Part shown: piece after piece, positions 11,546 through 23,782 of the stretch
Layout of the letters: the number at the start of each line of letters is the position of its first letter
Numbering within the stretch: position 1 is the stretch's first letter
Source: Larimichthys crocea
Taxonomy: Eukaryota > Chordata > Actinopteri > Sciaenidae
NCBI RefSeq assembly: GCF_000972845.2
Contig: NC_040025.1
Coordinates: forward strand, 20,453,399 to 20,517,398
Reading direction: 5' to 3'
DNA length: 64,000 nt
The notes under the pieces: model-generated
Seen by the model: only the letters and a program-made list of their open reading frames with translations
The model's database searches: none
Told to the model about the DNA's origin: nothing
Translations under genes and position numbers: made by a program

Positions 11546-11896
11546 ATTAACAGTTTCCTGTCAAATAGTTTCTGGTAAACTTATAATGTTTATTTTATAC
11601 ATATAGGTGTTAGGGTTTTTATTTGGATTTGGGTTGAGCAGCTATACAAAACACATCTATAAGTCTTTCATTTGAAAAAAACATCCTGTGGATGTCGTCA
11701 TGACAGCGGAAAATTGTGCAATAGTACTAGAATGTTACTATTCTAGTAGCGATGTCATAACAATCCACTCTAGAATCACAACCAGAGTTATCGGACTCAA
11801 ACCTCACACACAACTGGAGATTTGCTGAACATCAGTAGTGAGACACTTCTGCAGCTCAGATATTAAGAGTAGAGGTTCTGATACTGAAGAGCAAAG

Positions 11897-14800
11897 ATGA
11901 GTGACAATAGCTCAGTGTATAACGAACTCCGTCTCCAGCATCAGCTTGTGACGTGGTGATCAGGGTGGACAACCTTGAATTTCCTGCACATAAAGTGATC
12001 CTCTGTAACTGCAGCTCATACTTCAGGTGAGTTAATTTTGAGATGTTAATGCTGCAATAAGCAGAAAAACAGGAGAATGGTTAACAAACTGTAAAAAACT
12101 AAACCCATAAGTGGCATTAAAAAATCACATCCCATTCTGGGTGTTAGTTTTTCAATTTTCATGGTTTTCTTGATAGCTTCAGAGGCTGCCACACTATTAA
12201 ATGTAAACAGACTTGCATGATGTTAAATTTAAATGTATTAAATTCAATTCTGGTTTACTAAAAACCATCTTACATTTCCTGGAACTGAAGTTGAGTTAAA
12301 AATAAGTCAATGTGTGCAGCTTTAATTTCACGTGTATCTTTTGGGTGTTTCATTTTAACTTTTCATATCTGTTCTGAAAAGTGTAATATAGGGATAAAAT
12401 TCATGTTATCATTTTATGATGTGGGCAAATGAAGGACAACACATTTATTTTCAATCCTTTGTTTTTCCTCCTTCCTGGCCCACAGAGCCCTCTTTACCAA
12501 CTGGTCAACCCCAGACTGCCAGGTCTTTGAAATTTCCAATGTGTCATCTGCCATGATCAAGCTCATCATTGAGTTTGCCTACACTGGCTTTGTCCATGTA
12601 ACACAAGAGAATGTGGAAGAACTTTTTATAGCAGCAGACCGGTTAAATATAAAAGGCATTTTAAAAGCCTGCATTGATTCATAGAGGGGCACCTGGACAC
12701 AAAGAACTGCATCGGTATCTGCTGGTTCACAGACACCTTTTACAACCCTGAACTGAAGGACAAGGCCCAACTCTCATGAAATCACTTGGAGGAGATGCTG
12801 CTACCTCAGAAGAGTTCCTGCGGCTCTCTGCACAACAGCTTGCTAATATCATTGAGAATGACCAACTGAATGTGAAGGAGAGGAAGTGTTTTGAGGCCAT
12901 CCTCCATTGGATCGCCCACGCACCCGAGGAACGCAGAGAATACATTGATCTGCTTTTGTCCAAAGTAAGTAAGGAATGAACTTAGCTGCCACTACATTAA
13001 CTTTTGATTTACATACTGTATATAAACAGATAAATGATTTAAAAAAATATTACACGCATAATGTATTTCAAATAATCTACATCATCTAAAAAAAGATTTT
13101 AGACTGTTCAAATATAATAAATAAATCTAATATAAAATACTATATATATACTATAATAATGATTTATTGGCCAAAATTATTTTTTAACATTAACAAAAGT
13201 TGTTAGTGCTCTTTAGTGGACAATATATGTATCTGCAACACTTATTACCTAATTTGGCATTTCTGCATGTAATTTCAAGTTGCTCAAGTCTGATGTATAT
13301 GATAATGCAATATATCTGTGATAGGGTAAAACTGGTTGATTATATCAGGCATACTGAAGTATTGTTTGGGCTCTATTTTTGTCTAACTTCTGTGCTCATG
13401 TCTTGGTGTAGGTCAGGCTGGTTTGGATGAGTCCAGGCGACATCATAGAGAACGTAACTTACAATGAACTGGGAGGTCAAGAAGAGTGTCGAGCAATTCT
13501 CCACGGGCCAGGAAGGCCATTCTTGGCACCCAAACAAATATGTCTCTCAGTAACTTTCTGTAACCCTTTGACCCGCCTCGACTGCCCGCTGCCTTCCTAT
13601 TGGCTGTTGGAGGCTGGACTAATGGACATACCACCAATGAAATCGAGGCTTACGATATCCGTGCAGACCGCTGGTTCAGAGTAGCTGAAAATGACGAGGT
13701 TCCCAGGGCCTACCTTGGCACTGCTATCTTCAATGGATCAATGTACTGTATCGGTGGCTTTGATGGTGCTGAATATTTCAACACAGTGGACAAGTTTGAC
13801 CTGGGGACAATCACTTGGCAGGAGGTGGCACCAATGCATACAAGACGCTGCTATGTCAGCGTAACTGTGTTGGATGAGTTCATATACGCCCTAGGAGGTT
13901 ATGATGGAGAAGATCGTCTCAAAACTGCTGAGCGCTATCAGCCCAGTACCAACCAGTGGACATTAATTGAGTCCATGAATGAGAAGAGGAGCGACGCCAG
14001 TTGCACAACCTTCCATGGCAGGGTGAGTGGTGCAAAAGAGCAGCCTCAGAATAATATTAAAAGACAGCTCTGTGTTAGGGTAGGAGAGCACAGAGGTTCC
14101 AATTGAATCTTAAATAAATCTAGAAACCACATATCAAACACTAGGTTAAGTTTTTGAATACTGAATGAACTTGGAAAAATGACTTTTGAACTTTCCAGGT
14201 ACATTTGTGGAGGCTTCAGTGGAGATGAGTGCTTGAGAACAGCGAATATACAACCCACAGACAGACCAGTGGACAAGGATCGCATCCATGAGCAGCAGGC
14301 GCAGTGGGATTGGGGTCATCACCTATGCAAACCATATCTTTGCAGTAAGTAGCTCGAACACTGCTGACACTCACATAACACAGACACACTGTGATGTTTG
14401 TAGTATAGGTTTGAAATAGGCTAAGATTATTCATTTGATAAAATTCACCTTTCATTACAAGACAAATCAGCATCTGACAAGATCCATCCTTAAAAACCTT
14501 TACATTGAAGGCAGAAATGTACTCAGTACAGTACACTGTACACTGTAAAGTTAGCAGGAAGCTATTTTTTGACAAGTGTGTGTTTTTGGTTTGTTTTTTA
14601 TGTTTGGGTCGTTGTTTTAGTTTGTAATAAATTTAGCTTTAGGGAATTGTACTGGCCATTATTCGATATTTTCTGACATTATAGCAGACTAAAAAATCAT
14701 GAAAATGCTGTTGTTTACTTAATGAAGCACCCTACAAAGGTGCTAAGTTTAATATGAGAAAGAGGAAAAGATGGGAAAATAATTCCTAACATTTCCGATA

Positions 14801-15142
14801 TTACACTTTTTCTCTCAATAGATTGGTGGTTTCTCTGGAATCAGTCGTCTGCCCACTGTGGAGGTCTACAACCCTTGCACTGGCACTTGGCACAACATGC
14901 CCTCCATGTTGATGCCTCGTAGTAACTTTGGCGTTGCAGTTATTGACAATCGCTTGTTTGTGGTCGGGGGATACCAAGGCTTCACCACCACCTCTGAAGT
15001 TGAGTGCTTTGATGTCAAAACTAATGAGTGGTCTACTATCTGTGACATGGAGATCTCACGCAGTGCCCTGAGCTGTTGCATGGTGTCCGGACTCCCAAAC
15101 ATGGCCGAGTTTGCTGCCCCTCACTCTCACTCTCTGCAATGA
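11897..15142 (+). CDS. klhl10: Kelch-like protein 10 (BTB-BACK-Kelch), frame-broken as sequenced
   Basis: KLHL10 is a Cul3 ubiquitin-ligase adaptor needed in developing sperm. Five coding exons are seen: 11897-12026, 12486-12964, 13412-14022, 14199-14344 and 14822-15142. The start ATG opens MSDNSSVYNELRLQHQL and the BTB domain follows (DVVIRVDNLEFPAHK, SSYFRALFTNW). BACK comes next (KSLGGDAATSEEFLRLSAQQ). Six Kelch blades follow, marked GGWTNG, GGFDGAEYF, GGYDGEDRL, GGFSGDECL, GGFSGISRLP and GGYQGFTTT. The order and the C-terminal SALSCCMVSGLPN match vertebrate KLHL10. Single- or double-base deletions break the frame near 11942 (a T lost before GTGACG), 12682, 12775, 13475-13560, 13608, 14199 and 14243. 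The breaks differ from those in copy 1, so the two together specify a continuous frame. It may be a real gene with base errors or a recent pseudogene. Confidence 0.8.
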
Positions 15143-15191
15143 GGAAGAGGAGGAGGTTGTAGTGGACTGATCAAGCTCCATATAGTTTGTA

Positions 15192-15212
15192 AATAAATGC
15201 TCTATGAATAAA
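15192..15212 (+). promoter_or_regulatory. Two polyadenylation signals of klhl10 copy 2
   Basis: AATAAA occurs at 15192-15197 and 15207-15212, 50 to 70 bases after the stop codon, which would give a very short 3' UTR. The corresponding sites after copy 1 are altered. Confidence 0.6.
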
Positions 15213-15934
15213 ATTTGTTATCTAGTACTTAAAAAGATTTTCAATTGGTGTGACAGCTGTTTTTGAGATCACTCACAACAAGTTCCACTGACCTCTAAGC
15301 TCTTAATAGGTGAATAGTGAAGCAGCATTTCTGTCTGACAAACAGTTAATTATGTCCACTGCAGCACACTGACCATACATGATCAAGCCATATTTGATCT
15401 AGTTTTGTTGCACCTTATGTCCAATCTACCCTCATTTCCAGTCTGCTAAAAATACAAGATGAATAAACAAAAGGGAGGGAAAGACGACACCAGGCATCAC
15501 CTGTCCTCAGAGTAGAGATTTACTGACATTGACAGGGGTAATGAATAGAGCACCCTGGGGGATTTCAAAAGCTAGCTGAATCTTGGGAGTAAGCAGACTG
15601 GAGGACTTGTGCAAACTTGGAAGTTTGTACATATGCGCATGAGTCTTTTGTGGACTTGTCCCCGGGGGTGTCCAGTAGGGGGATACAGCTGCAATATAGG
15701 GCTGTCAGGGGCTGAGGGAAGCCAGATGTACATAACAACCTTCATTTTGAGCTCTGACACATCATACCTTCTATTTAGTTTTACTTTACTAAGTAATGCC
15801 AAATTCATAGCAGATTTCTTAGGCAGGTAATCAATACTAAAATGTGTAAAAACTACAATTTGCTGATACTAATATATCTTGAATTAGTAAATGTTGGCTG
15901 ATCCTGCTCCACTGAATTTTGTGCATTTTTAGAC

Positions 15935-18645
15935 TGTATCTTCTGCCACTTACCGTGGTGGAGGGGTTTGCGTGTTCCAATGATCCAGGAGCTATGTTGT
16001 CGGGGGCTTCATGCCCAAGGCAATCAGGTGAGGTCCAGACAAAGCGCAGCTCAATTATTCCTGATGAAATGTCTAACAAAGGAGCCAAGTTTCCCTTGCC
16101 CGGACGCGGGTCACCGGGAATGTCACCTCTCTGGCGGGGGAAGGAGCCTGAGCTGGTGCGCGAGGTTGAGAGGTACCGGCTAGATATAGTCGGGTTTGCC
16201 TCGACGCACAGTGTGGGCTCCGGAACCAATTTCCTTGAGAGGGGTTGGACACTCTACCACTCTGTAGTTGCCCCCGGTGAGAGGCGCAGAGTGGCAGTGG
16301 GAATGCTTGTTTCCCCCAGGCTCAGCGCCTGTAGTTGGGGTTCACCCCGGTAGCCTCCCTTCGCCTACGGGTGTGGGGGACGGGTCCTGACTGTCATCTG
16401 TGTCATGCACCAAGGCAGTTCAGAGTAAACCCTTTCTGGACTCTTTAGAGGGGGTGCTGGAGAGCGCTCCCTCTGGGGACTCCCTTGTCCTCCTGGGGTC
16501 ATGGATTGTCCATAACGAACACCATGTTCAAGCATAAGGTTGTCCATATGTGCAGTTGGCACCAGGACGCCCTCGGCCACAGTTCAATGATGGACTTTGT
16601 GGTTGTGTTGTCGGACTTGCGGCCACATGTCTTGGACACTCGGGTGAAGAGAGGGGTGGAGCTGTCAACTGATCACCACCTGGTGGTGAGTTGGCTCCGA
16701 TGGTGGGGGAGGATGGCGGTCAGACCTGGCAGGCCCAAACGTTCGTCGTGCGTTTGCTGGGAACGTCTGGCTGAATCTCCTGTCAGAAAGAGTTTCAACT
16801 CCCACCTCTGGGAGAGCTTCACTCATGTCCCGGGGGAGGCGGGGGACATTGAGTCCGAGTGGACCTTGTTCCGTTCCTCCATTGTCGAGGCGGCTGACCG
16901 GAGCTGTGGCCGTAATGGGTCGGTGCCTGTCGCGGCGGCCCGAACCCACTGGTGGTCAACCAGTGGGTTCGGGGGCTCGTGAGGGATTCTGTCAAGCTGA
17001 AGAAGGAGTCTTACAGAACCTTTTTGGCCTGTGGGAGTCCTAGAGCAGCTGACGGGTATCGACATGCCAAGCGGAATGCGGCCTCGGCAGTTGCGGAGGC
17101 AAAAACTCGGGCGTGGGAGGAGTTTGGTGAGGCCATGGAGAGCAACTTTCGAGCGGCTTCGAGGAGGTTCTGGACCACCATCCGGTGGCTCAGGCGGGGG
17201 ATGCAGTTCACTGTCAACACTGTGTTCAGTGGGGACGGGGTGCTGCTGACCTCGACTGGGGACGTCTTGGGTCGGTGGAGGGAATACTTCGAAGACCTCC
17301 TCAATCCCACCAGCAGGTCTTCCTTTGAGGAGGCAGAGTCTGGGGACCCCGTGGTGGTCTCACCCATCTCTGGGGCTGAGGTCGCTGAGGTAGTCAAAAA
17401 ACTCCTCTGTGGCAGGGCCCCGGGGGTGGATGAGGTCCACCCGGAGTTCCTCAAGGCTCTGGATGTTGTGGGGCTGTCTTGGATGTCTGCAACATCGCGT
17501 AGACATCGGGGGCAGTGCCTCTGGACTGGCAGATTGGGGTGGTGGTTCCCCTCTTCAAAAAGGGGGACCGGAGGGTGTGCTCCAACTATAGGGGGATCAC
17601 ACTCCTCAGCCTCCCTGGGAAGGTCTTTTCGGGGGTCCTGGAGAGGAGGGCTCACAAGATTGTCGAACCTCAGGTCCAGGAGGAGCAGTGTGGTTTTCGT
17701 CCTGGTCGTGGAACTCTGGACCAGCTCTATACCCTTAGCGCGGTCCTGGAGGGTGCATGGAGGTTCGCCCAATCTGTCTACATGTGCTTTGTGGACCTGG
17801 AGAAGGCTTTCGACCATGTCCCTCAGGGACTCCTGTGGGGGGTATCTATTAATACGGGCTATCCAGTCCCTGTACTCTCAGTGCCAGAGCTTGGTCCGCA
17901 TTGCCGGCTGTAAGTCGGACCTGTTTCCCATGGGAGTTGGACTCCATCAGGGTGCCCTTTGTCACCGGTTCTGTTCATAACCTTTATGAACAGAATCTCT
18001 AGGCGCAGCCAGGGCGTTGAGGGCCTGCAATTCGGTGGCTTCAGGATTGGGTCGCTGCTTTTTGTGGACGATCTTGTTCACTAGTGAGGGAAGGATGGAA
18101 CGGGAGATCGACCGGTGGATCGGTGCGGCTTCTGCAGTGATGCGGACTCTGCACCGGTCCGTCGTGGTGAAGAAGGAGCTGAGCCGAAACGTGAAGCTCT
18201 CAATTTACCGGTCGATCTATGTTCCTACCCTCACCTATGGTCACGAGCTTTGGGTAGTGACCGAAAGAATGAGATTGCGAATACAAGTGGCCGAAATGAG
18301 CTTCCTTCGCAGGGTGGCTGGGCTCTCCCTTAGAGATAGGGTGAGAAGCTCGGCCATCCGCGAGGAGCTCAGAGTAGAACTGCTGCTCCTCCGCATCGAG
18401 AGGAACCAGTTAAGGTGGCTCGGGCATCTCGTGAGGATGCCTCCTGGACGTCTTCCTGGTGAGATGTTCCAGGCACGACCCAGGACATGCTGGAGGGACT
18501 ATGTCTCTCGGCTGGCCTAGGAACGCCTTGGGGTCCCCCTGGGAGAGCTAGAAGAAGTGGCGGGGGAGAGGGGAGTCTGGGCTTCCCTGCTGAAGCTGCT
18601 GCCCCCGCGACCCGAATCCGGATAAGTGGGAGAAGATGGAACGAA
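15935..18645 (+). mobile_element. RTE-type (Rex3-like) non-LTR retrotransposon, internally deleted
   Basis: A near-full-length fish LINE in sense orientation. Endonuclease-region pieces (KEPELVREVERYRLDIVG, DSRCADDHHLV-type STDHHLVVSWLRWW) lie at about 16140-16700. Reverse-transcriptase blocks follow at 17520-18080: VVPLFKKGDRRVCSNYRGIT, CGFRPGRGTLDQL and CFVDLEKAFDHVP. The C-terminal region lies at 18090-18620 ([33 protein letters not shown]). Right after LLFVDD (the FADD-box position, about 18055-18073) the sequence jumps to FTSEGRMEREIDR, so the end of the catalytic palm is deleted. Several further frameshifts exist. The 3' end (GCGACCCGAATCCGGATAAG) is the usual tail of this family. It cannot be active. 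The RTE/Rex3 label is from recall of the family. Confidence 0.85.
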
Positions 18646-20573
18646 ACGTAATCTTCTATACATGATATTAATGAACATGCACATATTCACACATCACATG
18701 TGAACACAACTTTGAGTCCTGTGCCTCACCATGTAGCTACAGATACACACAATAATATGTTGGTAGATAAGAGAACAATGTAGTTCTTACAGGGTCAAAC
18801 AAACTACTCCGACTCCTCTTCAGTCAGTCTCCGATTACTATTTAATTATATAACCTTGTGTTTCAGCAGAGGAAACTCTGAAATATTATGTGAAAATATA
18901 TGAATTTGAATGAATGATATGCTGTATTATTTTGTTTCAATATCATCCTGCTCCATAGTCACGTCACGTTCATGCAGGTAGTGTACTGTACACATCCATC
19001 GGTGAATACAAGCTAAAATGTGATAGTAAGGGGAGGTAAAATTAATTTAAAAACTCATAAATCGTAAATCCAAATGGGAACTACAAGGATGAGAAGTGTG
19101 GATCAGGAGTACTCTTTACCACCGCTCTGGTTCTTCAACTGGCTGCATTCATGATTCAACAACAAAAGTTACTGCCTACTGCATTTTAACAGCTGTTATA
19201 CTGGTGGTACTTGGAGAACAGATGGTAAATATTGTTCTGTAAAAAGTTTGAGAAACACTGTTTTAAACTCTATGACTGAGCAAAATAAAGAAACACAAAT
19301 CACAAACAGGCAAGCCAATCCTACCTTTATGCAGCCAGTCAGTCTCGTCGGGTTTATTAGATTATTGCCTTGTAGTCTAATCACGTCGTGTTCTGATGTG
19401 AAGAATACAAAAATCTTTGCAGCAGCTGTCCTTTACAAAACTGCTCGCAACAAAAGAAAAGTGCAATACTTTGTAAAACACTGTCACTTTACCCTGTCTG
19501 CAAACTTTTTACAATCAGTATTTCAATTGAATATAGTTGTCACACCACACCAGACCTACAGTGTATAGAAAATTCAAACATATTTTTCATATTCTATTTC
19601 AGTATATTTCATATCCTATTTTAGTATGTTTTATATTTTGCATTTTATATTCTTCTTTTTACCTATATATATTTTTTAGTATTGTATTTTACTTAATATT
19701 ATTTCTATCTGTTACACACACTAATACCGAACTGACCGGTTCCTCTTGTCCAACACATTTCATTGCATTGTTGACCCTGTGTTAACCTGCATATAATAAA
19801 TATACCTGAAGCTTGAAGCTTAAAAGTTGCATTTTAAATTGATCCAACGTAAGTTTCCCAGGACAAATTTTCTCACCCAAAATTATGAACGGCTCTTTAA
19901 GGATAACATCCCAGGACTGATTCAGGAAAATCATCATTATGTCTCCTGCTGTACAGTCTCCTAGTGCTAAACAGGCTCTAATTCTTGTCACCATAAAGAG
20001 TAACTGACCCTAAAATAATAGTGTCATTGATATTACAGTAGCTGCTCATCATGAAAGCCTGTAATTCACCAGGAATTATAAGACACTAACAAATGATGAG
20101 ATGATGATATTTGTCTTTGCAGGTACATGAACCCACCAACAAGCAATAAACAGCACCAAGCCTCCAAAATTATATTTAATATAATGAATTTATATTCAAT
20201 TTGCAATGATTTTTTTCTTCACCACCAATAACATAATGTTTCCTATAAAAAGGTGAGCAACATTGTAACATTTACATGTAAATCAAAATGAAACACCCAA
20301 TTGATCACAATTAATAATAATTCAAGTAAAATAAATTAGTTTATGTTTATGCCAATAATAGTATTGCAGCCTACTTACAGAGGCACTGCAAATGCAAAGC
20401 TAATAGTTCAGTTGTGAAATTATTATTGTGAATAGTATAGTATATTGTAGTATAATATATGGATTAAAATGATAAGTGGATTAAAGGAAATAATGCCAAG
20501 GGCAGCTGTACACTGTAACAACAAAATCAAAAGCTGAAGTCACACACACAGGAAGTCAGACTTCTGTACAGGT
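18646..20573. other. AT-rich intergenic DNA and transglutaminase 3' UTR, no gene seen
   Basis: No exon, RNA gene or clear transposon is visible. The part nearest 20573 should be 3' untranslated sequence of the minus-strand transglutaminase gene. The short open frames here are in AT-rich sequence and resemble no family. Confidence 0.5.
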
Positions 20574-23500
20574 TCATCCCTTCACAACAACCTTGATGAA
20601 GCTCTTGATGTCATTCAGTTTGTCGCTGTCAAAGTTCACCAGCAGCTTGCTGGAGCCAACACGGGTTGGAATGAACTCAATGCTGGCTTTGGCTTCTTGT
20701 TTGCGGCCCACAGTTCCGATCCTGCAAGAATCAGATACACAATATACAATGAGCATCATCAGCCAAAAAAAAAAGGAATTTTCTGTTTTCTGCTTATTTC
20801 TATACTTATGTACGGTGGAGGCAAAAGTGATTTGGGGTGCATTTGAGCTTCAGTTTTCTTTGCTTTGCAGCTACACATCATAATTATCCATCCATTCTCT
20901 GCTTATCCACTTATCCGGGGTCAGGTCACAGTGGCAGCAGGTCTAGCAGGGCATTCCAGTCGCCTTCTCCCCTGCAACACATTCCAGCTCCTCCTGGGGG
21001 ATCCTAAGGTTATTCTAGGCAAGGTGGGCCATGTAGTCCCTCCAGCGAGTTCTGCATCTGGTCTCCTCCTAGTTGGATGTGCAAAAGGAAGGCACCCAGG
21101 GGTCATCCTTATCAGACGCCCAAACCACCTCAGCTGGCTCTTTTGGATGCCAAAGAGCAGTGGGTCTACTCCGAGCATCCCTGGATGTCCAAGCTCCTTA
21201 CCCTGTCTCTGAGGCTAAGCCTGGCCACCCACCAGATTAAACTCATTTTAGCCGCTTGTATCTGTGATCTGATTCTTTAAGTCACTACCCAAAGCTTGTG
21301 ACCATAGGTGAGGGTTGGAACATAGATAGACTGGAAAATCAATAGCTTTGTCCTCTGGCTCAGCTCCCTCTTGACCATAATGGTCTGGCATCAATCCGCC
21401 TGTCCATCTCCTTTTTTCCATCACTCATGAACAAAACCTCAAGATACTTGAACTCCTTCTCTCGTGGCAGCAACTTGCTCCCAACCCGGAGGGAGCATTT
21501 CACCATTTTCTAGCAGAGAACCATGGCCTCAGACTTGAAGGTGCTGAATCTCATCCGGCCACCTCACACTCTGCTACAAATCGCCCCAGTGCATCCTGAA
21601 GTCCGATGAAGCCAGTAGAACCACTTCATCTGAAAAAAGCAGGGCGGTAATCCCTGAACCAGACACCCTCCTCACCCTGGCTGAGCCTTGAGATTCCATC
21701 CATGAATATCACCCTGGCTGAACACCAGTGTGTCTGTGAATATCCCCAGACCCGCCTGGTGGTGTTCACCGTTGGCAACTCTGGAAAAGTATAGTCAGTG
21801 ATATGCATGGTAGTGACTCCATCTATATCTAGCTGGTAACGCTCTAATTCCCACACAAGCTCTGGTTCCTTTTTCTGCCAGCAAAGTTCCACACTACTAG
21901 GACCAGTCGGTGATGCTGGGAAAAAGTACACCCAGGCCTCCACCTTTGCCTGCTGCCTGAGCTAGCAAAGTACTCAAACCCTATGCCTCTCCCCATGGGT
22001 TATGGGCTCATGGGCCATCACATTCAATTGTTGTACATTAAACACAAGTAAAACGATAACACAGAAAACAATAGAAAAAGAAGAAAGGCTAAAATAAATA
22101 ACTGATGTACAAATCCACTTCTAACAGTCAGAATAAAGTTGACATACTTCTGTGTTATGGGTTTGCCTTCAGTGAGGCTGATCCCCTCTATGGTAAAGCT
22201 GCAGTCCCGTAGCGTCTCTGGCAAAGGGTTCAACATGGTCAGCATTGCTGTCACAGACTTGTTCACCATGGCTTCTCCCACCAACTGCAGAGAGGTTGAA
22301 CAGGTGGTATAATCTTGTAAAATATGTCAATTATGTCATCATGTACAAAAGAAAATATTAAAATGATCAAATATTGCAAAAGACACTTCCACCAGGTGCA
22401 CAAGAGGGCTCAAATTACCATCCCTATAATTTAAGGCAACTTATCAACCTACCACAGTGTCAGTTGACCAATCAATACAAAATAAACTAATTATCACAAA
22501 TTTCTTTGGGTAACTGTGTGTGTTCTGAGTAATTCAATGTCGTCCAAAAAAATCCATCATCCATACCTTGATCTCAATATCTGGCTCGTCTAGCACAATA
22601 GTCTTCTTAGCTTCATAGTAATCCTCTTTGTCGATGGCGGTGGCTGTCACCAGGATCAGCCTGTCAGAGGTGATCACTGATCCATAATGCTCATACTCCA
22701 GTCTTAGGGACAGGTGCTTTTCTGAAAAAACACACATATTGTATACATATTTATTAAATTATTCAATTTCAGGATGAGAATGAGATTTTTCATAGAGGTA
22801 CCTTAAAGATATTTAAATGAAGCATAGCTCAGATTACTGTGGTGTGTGCTAAAGTCAGAGCTAACCTTCTCCAGAGGGCACCTCCATTTTGTCTGAAGTA
22901 AATCCACAGCTATCTCCTCGTTTTCCATTGTAGTCAACAGCTCTGGCAAAGAACATAAGGGAGCAGTTCCTTGTTTCCATGTAGTTGTTAGTCAGGATAG
23001 CAGACACCTCAAAGTCCGAGCCCACGAGCATGTTTTTAGCCAGTTTGATCTTAAATGAGAAATTACAATTTGTTTGTTTATTATTTTTGATGCAGTTCAG
23101 TTTGACATATCAAATATATTTTCTGTTTGTGTACAGATAATGTGACTTTGGCACATGCAGTGGACACGCCCCCACAGTCCTGGAGCTGAGAATACTGCTC
23201 ATTTTTACCTGATTTTGACACTTGTTGATATTTTTAATCATTCAAATTTGGTTGGGTGGTTATTAACATTTTCTTCTTTTGTCTGACAAACTCGGAACAA
23301 ATATGTATTCTTACTTTACACAGACTTTAACTGATGAAGTTATTCAGAGTTTATGTCCTTTTCCATAGCACATCTTTATATGTTTGAACAGTAACAACCT
23401 TGACATGGAGCCCCGGCTCTTCTCGTTGCTTCTGTAGCATGTTTTGGTGTTTAGCCTTCTCATACACCTTCCTCTCCTCCTCTGAGCCTGAAAACCATCA

Positions 23501-23725
23501 GCATCACAGGTTAAGTCTTGTTTAAGCTCCGCTGTCAAATACAGCCAGTCTCATTCAAAACTATCTTTCATTTGAGGTCATTGAGGTCATCTGTGTCTAT
23601 ATTTTACAGTCTAAGTGTGCTTGTGTGTACTGGTGTCTCTTATTATAGTAGAAGAAGCATAATGTAGTACCTGCACACTGACAGACCAGGTATTTTTTTA
23701 AATGGACTATTTTGGTTTGGAGTCA

Positions 23726-23782
<57 letters not shown>

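Noticed and set aside
16952..17980. 342-codon open frame as a host gene, with its 268-codon antisense frame
   Set aside because: Reverse-transcriptase blocks in the neighbouring frames show that it is part of the RTE retrotransposon; the antisense frame is a shadow.
19537..19785. Hydrophobic Phe/Ile/Tyr-rich open frame as a membrane protein
   Set aside because: It arises from TTTTATATT-type AT-rich sequence with no start context, splice signals or family resemblance.
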